Assembly (NCBI GenBank): GCA_030595135.1
Contig: JAUVDU010000041.1
Span: 1 to 9,348, forward strand
Direction of reading: 5' to 3'
Length of the DNA stretch: 9,348 bases
Origin: Deltaproteobacteria bacterium
GTDB taxonomy: Bacteria > Desulfobacterota > Anaeroferrophillalia > Anaeroferrophillales > Tharpellaceae
Shown here: positions 5,501 to 9,348 of the stretch, piece after piece
Layout of the letters: each line of letters begins with the position of its first letter
Numbering within the stretch: position 1 is the first letter of the stretch
Program-made: the position numbers and the translations under genes
The notes under the pieces: generated by a model
Seen by the model: the letters and a program-made list of their open reading frames with translations, nothing else
Told to the model about the DNA's origin: nothing
Database searches by the model: none

Positions 5501-6323
5501 ATCACACCTGAAATATCCTTTTAGCCTTGACAATCAATCCAGGCCTGCCTACCTTAAGATCGCCGCCCCGCCGTCGATAACTGCGGGGTTCACGTTGCGG
5601 CCCGGTGGTTTCAGTCATGGCTCGTTTGCTTCTGCCAATATGAGTTTTCAGGTTGGTGATCAGGAAGAGGCCGTGGCGCAAAATCGCCGGGCTTTACTTT
5701 ACGGGGCGGGTGTAGATTTTTTTTCCGCCTTGGTGACGGCCAAACAGGTGCATGGCAAGCGTTGTTTGACGATTGTAGATTCGGATCCTGAAAAACTTGA
5801 GCAAGTGGCGCTAACCGATGCCGATGCTTTACTCACCGATCAACCCGGAATTCTTTTGGGGGTGATGACGGCCGACTGCCTGCCGCTTATCATGATTGAT
5901 CAAGAGCAACGAGCTGTGGCGGTGGTTCATGTCGGTTGGCGTGGTCTGGATCAAGCGATAGGGGTTGAAACCGTTGCCCAATTGAGTCGAGATTTTGCGG
6001 TTGAAGCCGAAAACCTGCAGATTTTTGCGGGTCCCGCTATCTGCAGTTGTTGTTTCCAGGTCGGGATTGAGGTCGTCGACCGTTTCCGCAGGCAGCCGGT
6101 TTTGGCCGGAGTTGACAGTTGGTATCAGGAGCGCTCTTCAGGTTACTATATTGATCTGTTGTCAATCCAGCGAGCTCAGCTTCTGGCTGCCGGGGTTGCC
6201 GAAAAGAATTTTCACGAGGTTGACATTTGCACATTTTGTCACGGTTTTTGCTTTTCCTACCGGCGAGATCATGCTATAACCGGCCGCCAACTGGCCTTTG
6301 TCGGAATTAAGGAAAATAAGTAA
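5478..6323 (+). CDS. pgeF: Peptidoglycan editing factor PgeF (YfiH/LACC1 family)
   Basis: 281 aa. This family, long annotated as polyphenol oxidase or laccase, was later shown to include purine nucleoside-cleaving enzymes, and PgeF helps keep wrong amino acids out of peptidoglycan. The metal-site signature is complete: His92 in QVHG, Cys134 in TADCLPL and His151 in HVGWRG. The other family motifs are GPAICSCCFQVG (185-196) and CTFC...FCFSYRRD...TGRQLAF near the C-terminus. The start is GTG 5478-5480, chosen because TTGGAGG (5465-5471) precedes it at six bases. The frame is open further upstream to 5412, but that part only shadows rluD. The start overlaps rluD by 23 bases, indicating translational coupling. 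The TAA stop is formed by the first bases of repeat element B, so insertion of the element probably reset the last codons. Confidence 0.93.
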   Translation: MSWKKEIESHLKYPFSLDNQSRPAYLKIAAPPSITAGFTLRPGGFSHGSFASANMSFQVGDQEEAVAQNRRALLYGAGVDFFSALVTAKQVHGKRCLTIVDSDPEKLEQVALTDADALLTDQPGILLGVMTADCLPLIMIDQEQRAVAVVHVGWRGLDQAIGVETVAQLSRDFAVEAENLQIFAGPAICSCCFQVGIEVVDRFRRQPVLAGVDSWYQERSSGYYIDLLSIQRAQLLAAGVAEKNFHEVDICTFCHGFCFSYRRDHAITGRQLAFVGIKENK

Positions 6324-6449
6324 CTATTCAGCGCAAGTAGAAAGGCGCCAATTTTTGATGGATTTTAGTGAATTCTGGGGACATAACCTGATTCTCCGAA
6401 GAAAATCGGGATTGTGTCCCATGAATTCACGGGTTAGCTGAATAGTTAC
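6320..6449. repeat. Element B: 130-base nested inverted-repeat element between pgeF and yggT
   Basis: The outer arms GTAACTATTCAGC (6320-6332) and GCTGAATAGTTAC (6437-6449) are perfect over 13 bases. Inside is a second hairpin: GTGAATTC (6368-6375) with GAATTCAC (6423-6430), GGGACA (6378-6383) with TGTCCC (6415-6420), and an apical stem 6390-6396 with 6401-6407 (one mismatch) closing a CGAA loop. The stretch 6333-6367 is unpaired, so the inner hairpin may be one element inserted in another. No transposase gene is present and no target duplication is clear. It resembles a non-autonomous MITE/REP-type repeat and shares no core with elements A and C. Its hairpins could also attenuate transcription into yggT. 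Confidence 0.75.
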
Positions 6450-6473
6450 GAAAATAATTGAATAGGTTGAACT

Positions 6474-6776
6474 ATGTATATGGTAAGTAATCTGTTTGTT
6501 GCGGTTGCCAAACTTCTTGATATTGTCTTAAGCCTCTATCTCTGGATTGTGATAATTCGGGCTCTATTGTCTTGGGTAAATCCTGATCCTTATAATCCGA
6601 TTGTCCGGTTTCTCTATCAGGTTACCGAACCGGTTTTTTCTCGGGTGCGGCGTTGGTTCCCCTGGACGGCGATGGGAGGCATCGATTTTGCGCCGATGCT
6701 GATTATGTTGGGCATTTTCTTTCTCCAGTCTTTTCTGGTGCAGACTTTATTACAGTTCGCCCACTCAATTCAATAG
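6474..6776 (+). CDS. yggT: YggT-family inner-membrane protein
   Basis: 100 aa, starting at ATG 6474 (a second ATG is at 6480) with a weak AGGT eight bases upstream. Two membrane helices are visible, at about residues 7-29 and 72-94. The family signature IIRALLSWVNPDPYNPIVRFLYQVTEPVF covers residues 27-55, followed by RVRRWFP and GGIDFAPML. YggT proteins are found widely in bacteria next to cell-division, proline-metabolism or YggS/YggU genes and have been linked to osmotic tolerance and division, but the mechanism is not known. Here the gene lies between PgeF and YggU, a typical neighbourhood. It is separated from both by hairpin elements. A strong AGGAGG overlaps its stop codon (6775-6780) but is not followed by a convincing gene. 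Confidence 0.9.
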   Translation: MYMVSNLFVAVAKLLDIVLSLYLWIVIIRALLSWVNPDPYNPIVRFLYQVTEPVFSRVRRWFPWTAMGGIDFAPMLIMLGIFFLQSFLVQTLLQFAHSIQ

Positions 6777-6784
6777 GAGGCCGC

Positions 6785-6907
6785 CCGAGAATGCTCTTTT
6801 TCCCCAGCTCTTCGTTATTTTTTGAAAATAATGCTCGGAATACTAAGTGTATGCCTGCGCTTATTTTCAAAAAATGCCTCGATCTGAGAAAAAATTTCAA
6901 TTCTCGG
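6785..6907 (-). repeat. Element C: 123-base imperfect hairpin, related to element A in opposite orientation
   Basis: The ends are CCGAGAAT (6785-6792) and ATTCTCGG (6900-6907). Next, 6797-6807 pairs with 6884-6894; on the minus strand this is 11 pairs including two G-U, whereas on the plus strand those two become C-A mismatches. The main stem is a perfect 15-base inverted repeat, ATTTTTTGAAAATAA (6817-6831) with TTATTTTCAAAAAAT (6861-6875). It encloses a 29-base apex (6832-6860) whose minus-strand sequence matches the element A apex at 24 of 29 bases, including AGTATTCCGAG. Outside the apex the two elements also share short motifs at matching places (AGGC on the 5' side, TAACG and GGGGAAA on the 3' side). 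The element fills the gap between yggT and yggU and carries no gene. Confidence 0.8.
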
Positions 6908-6937
6908 ACAACCTTCTAATTAAACTGGAAATGACTA

Positions 6938-7234
6938 ATGGCGGAGTTCTGGTTTCGAGAGACGGCGGACGGTGTGACTTTCAGGGTTCATGTCCAGCCG
7001 CGGGCCGCTCGTAACCGTCTCCAGGGGATGCATGATGATGCGCTTAAAATATCCCTGACCGCCCCTCCGGTAGAGGGCGCTGCCAATCGTCTTTGTCGGG
7101 ATTTTCTGGCTCAATTACTTGATCTTCCCCGGGCTCGGGTAGAGGTGATTAATGGTCATAAATCACGTCGTAAAACGATTCACGTAGAAAACTTGAGCGG
7201 GCTTGAATTGAAGGATCGCTTAGGAATAAATTGA
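6938..7234 (+). CDS. yggU: DUF167 / YggU family protein
   Basis: 98 aa. The DUF167 (YggU/UPF0235) pattern is clear: [37 protein letters not shown] at about residues 15-51, then [26 protein letters not shown]. This is a small cytoplasmic alpha/beta protein, often encoded beside yggT and yggS; its biochemical function is not established. The ATG start (6938) has only a weak GGAA about nine bases upstream. The better AGGAGG that may once have served it is stranded 150 bases upstream, on the other side of element C. The gene is followed after 47 bases by the FmdB-type gene. Confidence 0.9.
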   Translation: MAEFWFRETADGVTFRVHVQPRAARNRLQGMHDDALKISLTAPPVEGAANRLCRDFLAQLLDLPRARVEVINGHKSRRKTIHVENLSGLELKDRLGIN

Positions 7235-7281
7235 TTTCAATCTTTAACAGTTTTAAAGGATTACTAAAAGGATTAGATGTT

Positions 7282-7566
7282 ATGCCGATTTACGAGTATC
7301 AGTGCGAAGAGTGTGAAAATAGATTTGAGATGATACGTAAAATTACAGCTGAACCTCTTAAAGAGTGTCCTGAGTGTGGTGGGCCGGTGAATAAACTGGT
7401 ATCATCAACCTCATTTATCTTGAAAGGCGGCGGTTGGTACGCTACTGAGTATGGTAAAAACCGCCCGCAAAAAAATGAGCAGAAAAGCTCGGTGGCCAAG
7501 CCGGTTAAAAAAGAGGAAAAAAGCAAAAGCAAAACCGAGACCGCTAAGACTGCTGCCGCTGCTTAA
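7282..7566 (+). CDS. FmdB-family zinc-ribbon protein
   Basis: 94 aa, opening [17 protein letters not shown]. CxxC pairs at C8/C11 and C29/C32 form a single zinc ribbon. The conserved FmdB segment [14 protein letters not shown] follows the ribbon. The tail of about 35 residues is rich in Lys, Glu, Ser and Ala ([17 protein letters not shown]) and probably disordered. The ATG at 7282 is chosen over an upstream in-frame TTG at 7231, because the family starts at MPIYEY and AAGGA lies nine bases before it. The role of FmdB proteins is unclear; some are annotated as regulators of amide metabolism on thin evidence. The stop is 11 bases from the convergent tonB stop, with no terminator between. Confidence 0.88.
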   Translation: MPIYEYQCEECENRFEMIRKITAEPLKECPECGGPVNKLVSSTSFILKGGGWYATEYGKNRPQKNEQKSSVAKPVKKEEKSKSKTETAKTAAAA

Positions 7567-7577
7567 CTAGTTAGCTA

Positions 7578-8558
7578 TCAATGAACTGAGCGGTAACTCA
7601 AGAGATACTCGAACGTGGCGGTAACCGCCAGACGTTCGGTGTTCATACGTTCCGGGAGCGGCGGAAAGGGAGAGGCGTTTTGGATCGCCCGAACCGCTTC
7701 GTGATCAAGTATAGCGACACCTGATGAATGTAAGATCTTGACTTCTGCCAGAGAGCCATCCTGATTGATGACAAAACGCATCTGCAAACGTCCCTGAGCG
7801 CCGGTTCGCCGGGCTTTGTAGGGATACTCCCAGACCAGCTCAATTTTCCTTTTCAGGGCCAGATAGTATGAGTGAAATTTATAGTCGAGGGTGTTGAGAG
7901 AGATCTCGGTACCCCTTTTCAGTTTATTGGGCAGGCGTGGACTCTGTTTGGCGGAGGGAACCGGTCGTCTCTGACGTTCTTCGGTGTATTTGAGCAACTC
8001 ATCGGCTGAAGGAAAGAGCTTTTTGATGTCCGGTTGTTTCTTTTTTGGCTCTTTTTTCTTTGGCGGTGAAACCTTCTCCGGTTTTTTGCTTGGCGGTTGC
8101 GCCTTGGTCAGGGCGGAGTCGTCTTTGACGGGAGGCTTTTCCGGTTTGGTCTGAGGTTTGGCTTTCTCCTGCGGGCGTGGCTCGGCCTTCGGTTTTGGCG
8201 GCACCGGTTGTTTTGGTTTTGGTCGAGGCTTCGGCTTTGGTTGCAGCTTGACCGGTTTTGCCACCACCTTGGGTTTCGGGGATATCTCCTCGGTTCTGGT
8301 TTCAATTTTGGTTTGCTGGTTGCGATCGGCTAGAAAACTAGGTTTTTTGGGCGGGGGCTTAGGTGCTTCCGGCTTTTTCTTTTTGGGCGGAAGTTCAATA
8401 ATTTGAACCGGGATATCTTTTTTTCTTTTTTTGCGTAACTCTTCCAAGGCTTTGGCGGCCGGTTCCCAGGCCCGGTAACGATAGGCTAGGCCCAAGTGCA
8501 GGAGCAGCGAGAGCAACAGGAATATAATAAGAATAGGTGGCTCTTTTTTTTCCGGCAA
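7578..8558 (-). CDS. tonB: TonB energy transducer (inner-membrane anchored, periplasm-spanning)
   Basis: 326 aa. TonB couples the proton motive force, through ExbB/ExbD, to TonB-dependent outer-membrane receptors. One N-terminal membrane helix (about residues 9-25) carries the S-x-x-x-H signature (Ser17, His21), equivalent to the functional Ser/His of the E. coli TonB helix. A long Pro/Lys-rich spacer follows at about 55-178, with many PKPK/KPPP runs. The C-terminal TonB domain is at about 230-320 (ALKRKIELVWEYPYKARR, GRLQMRFVINQDGSLAEVKILHSSG, LDHEAVRAIQNASPFPPLPE). The start is TTG (complement 8556-8558), with only a weak GAGA upstream; no in-frame ATG lies close by. No exbB, exbD or receptor gene is present in the window. 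TolA is a less likely alternative, given the SxxxH helix and the C-terminal motifs. Confidence 0.9.
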   Translation of the reverse strand: MPEKKEPPILIIFLLLSLLLHLGLAYRYRAWEPAAKALEELRKKRKKDIPVQIIELPPKKKKPEAPKPPPKKPSFLADRNQQTKIETRTEEISPKPKVVAKPVKLQPKPKPRPKPKQPVPPKPKAEPRPQEKAKPQTKPEKPPVKDDSALTKAQPPSKKPEKVSPPKKKEPKKKQPDIKKLFPSADELLKYTEERQRRPVPSAKQSPRLPNKLKRGTEISLNTLDYKFHSYYLALKRKIELVWEYPYKARRTGAQGRLQMRFVINQDGSLAEVKILHSSGVAILDHEAVRAIQNASPFPPLPERMNTERLAVTATFEYLLSYRSVH

Positions 8559-8588
8559 AAGTATGTTCTCTCGGGTGGTTAATTGGTG

Positions 8589-8607
8589 CCTAGGACAGCC
8601 TCCTAGG
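8589..8607. repeat. CCTAGG paired repeat in the tonB-xerC divergent region
   Basis: Two copies of CCTAGG (8589-8594 and 8602-8607), each self-complementary, are seven bases apart. They could form a six-base hairpin in the tonB leader or act as a small protein site. The remaining 8608-8719 is A/T-rich with no clear promoter; two overlapping TTGACT boxes on the minus strand (complement 8644-8654) lack a good -10. Confidence 0.3.
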
Positions 8608-8719
8608 GCGTTGGCGAATCTACTAACCTAACAATTTACAAAAAGTCAAGTCAAGTGTAATTATATTTATTTAATCGGGTCTGGCGGAAAACTGTCAAAA
8701 AACGTTTAAAACGCTTATT

Positions 8720-9348
8720 ATGATGGATTTGCTCTCTCATTTTATCCGCTATCTGGAGGTCGAGCGCCAGCTCTCTCCCCATACGGTTCGCGCCTATGGC
8801 TCGGACATCGGTCAGTTACAGGATTTTCTGGTTGAACTGAGCGATTTATCATCACTTGGTGAAAATGCAGAACTCTGGTCGCAGGTTCAGGAGCGTCATC
8901 TGCAGAAATTCATGCGCGCACGCATGACGGTTGACGGGGCGGCCTCGGTGGGTCGTAAAGTGGCCGCGATCAAGACTTTTTTTACCTATCTCAATAACCG
9001 GCACGGTTTTTTGGGGAATCCGGCAGCCCTTTTGCGGGCTCCGCGAAATCAGCGTCACCTCCCGGTCTACCTCGACGAGGAGGAGGTTGATCAACTGCTT
9101 GATATGGGGGTTGTTGATGGTGAGCCTGTAGTTGATGAGCTCAAACTCAGGGACCGTGCCATTTTAGAGTTGATGTACGCCTGTGGACTGCGGGTTTCCG
9201 AGGTTGTCGGGCTTGATATTGCTAATCTGAAATTTGCCGATGCCGTGGTCAGAGTTATGGGCAAAGGTCGTAAAGAGCGGCTTGTACCGTTGGGGAAAAT
9301 TGCCGCTTTAGCTCTTGAATCTTATCTTGCGAAGCGGCAAAAAGCTGC
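8720..9348 (+). CDS. xerC: Tyrosine recombinase XerC (C-terminus beyond window)
   Basis: The frame is open from ATG 8720 (or 8723) to the window end: 209 codons plus two bases. XerC acts with XerD at dif to resolve chromosome dimers before division. The N-terminal SAM-like DNA-binding domain covers about residues 3-107 (FIRYLEVERQLSPHTVRAYGSDI; RKVAAIKTFFTYLNNR; NPAALLRAPR). The catalytic domain begins at LPVYLDEEEVDQLL. Box I, LMYACGLRVSEVVGLD, carries the catalytic Arg158. The beta-turn GKGRKERLVPLG carries the catalytic Lys182. The box II His-x-x-Arg, the second His and the Tyr nucleophile lie past the window edge. There is no clear Shine-Dalgarno sequence, so the exact start is uncertain. 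XerC is preferred over XerD or a phage integrase because of the close match to the cellular Xer motifs, but XerC and XerD are hard to separate on a partial protein. Confidence 0.88.
   Translation, partial: MMDLLSHFIRYLEVERQLSPHTVRAYGSDIGQLQDFLVELSDLSSLGENAELWSQVQERHLQKFMRARMTVDGAASVGRKVAAIKTFFTYLNNRHGFLGNPAALLRAPRNQRHLPVYLDEEEVDQLLDMGVVDGEPVVDELKLRDRAILELMYACGLRVSEVVGLDIANLKFADAVVRVMGKGRKERLVPLGKIAALALESYLAKRQKA

Noticed and set aside
6390..6407. Similarity of the element B apex (CTCCGAAGA) to the TTCCGAG core of elements A and C
   Set aside because: The match is only a few bases, the surrounding fold differs, and it can arise by chance.
6378..6420. The element B hairpin as an intrinsic terminator of pgeF
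   Set aside because: No uridine run follows the stem, and the hairpin is part of a larger inverted-repeat element.
6791..6919. A 42-codon ATG frame preceded by AGGAGG, between yggT and yggU
   Set aside because: It runs entirely through hairpin element C, has low-complexity composition and no recognisable motif. The AGGAGG is better explained as the old ribosome-binding site of the next gene.
7564..7573. TAACTAGTTA palindrome between the convergent fmdB and tonB ends as a terminator
   Set aside because: It is too short, has no loop and no T-run; it is an A/T palindrome formed around the stop codon.
8621..8654. Minus-strand TTGACT boxes as a tonB promoter
   Set aside because: With a 17-base spacer the -10 candidates match the consensus at two or fewer of six positions.

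Overview
This window reads as chromosomal DNA of moderate G+C from a Gram-negative bacterium, most likely a member of the Desulfobacterota (former Deltaproteobacteria). The grounds are the gene families: a DUF342/FapA protein, a proline/lysine-rich TonB, a PgeF-YggT-YggU cluster and FmdB-type zinc ribbons. No 16S or other phylogenetic marker is present, so the lineage is an inference. Genes are tightly packed, and five of the eleven complete genes start with TTG or GTG.

Layout. On the minus strand at the left are the first codons of a probable murJ (1-59) directly behind fapA (62-1837). A 337-base divergent region follows. It holds a good sigma-70 promoter and a 145-base imperfect hairpin element (element A), and leads into a plus-strand pair: arsR (2175-2501) and a small zinc-ribbon gene (2503-2724), closed by a perfect hairpin terminator. 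A minus-strand gene for a PAS plus HisKA protein without an ATPase domain (2815-3609) converges on that terminator. It is transcribed divergently from a plus-strand cluster: TPR protein (3689-4489), rluD (4502-5500), pgeF (5478-6323), yggT (6474-6776), yggU (6938-7234) and a second FmdB-type gene (7282-7566). The cluster is nearly contiguous except for two gaps, each filled by a large inverted-repeat element (B at 6320-6449, C at 6785-6907). tonB (7578-8558, minus) converges on the cluster, and xerC (from 8720, plus, cut by the window end) closes the window.

How the genes relate. Most are housekeeping: cell-wall synthesis and editing (MurJ, PgeF), 23S rRNA pseudouridylation (RluD), envelope energy transduction (TonB) and chromosome dimer resolution (XerC). 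The regulatory parts are the cysteine-rich ArsR with its zinc-ribbon partner, and the PAS-HisKA protein with face-to-face promoters and an inverted repeat upstream.

The most unusual signal is not a gene. Elements A and C, lying 4.6 kb apart and in opposite orientation, share a 29-base apical core (24 of 29 bases identical). Each core is enclosed by long stems that differ in sequence yet stay self-complementary, with a compensatory C-G to G-C change at the core base and with the G-U pairs lying on the core-bearing strand in both copies. I do not recognise this family. It looks like a structured, dispersed RNA or single-strand-DNA element.
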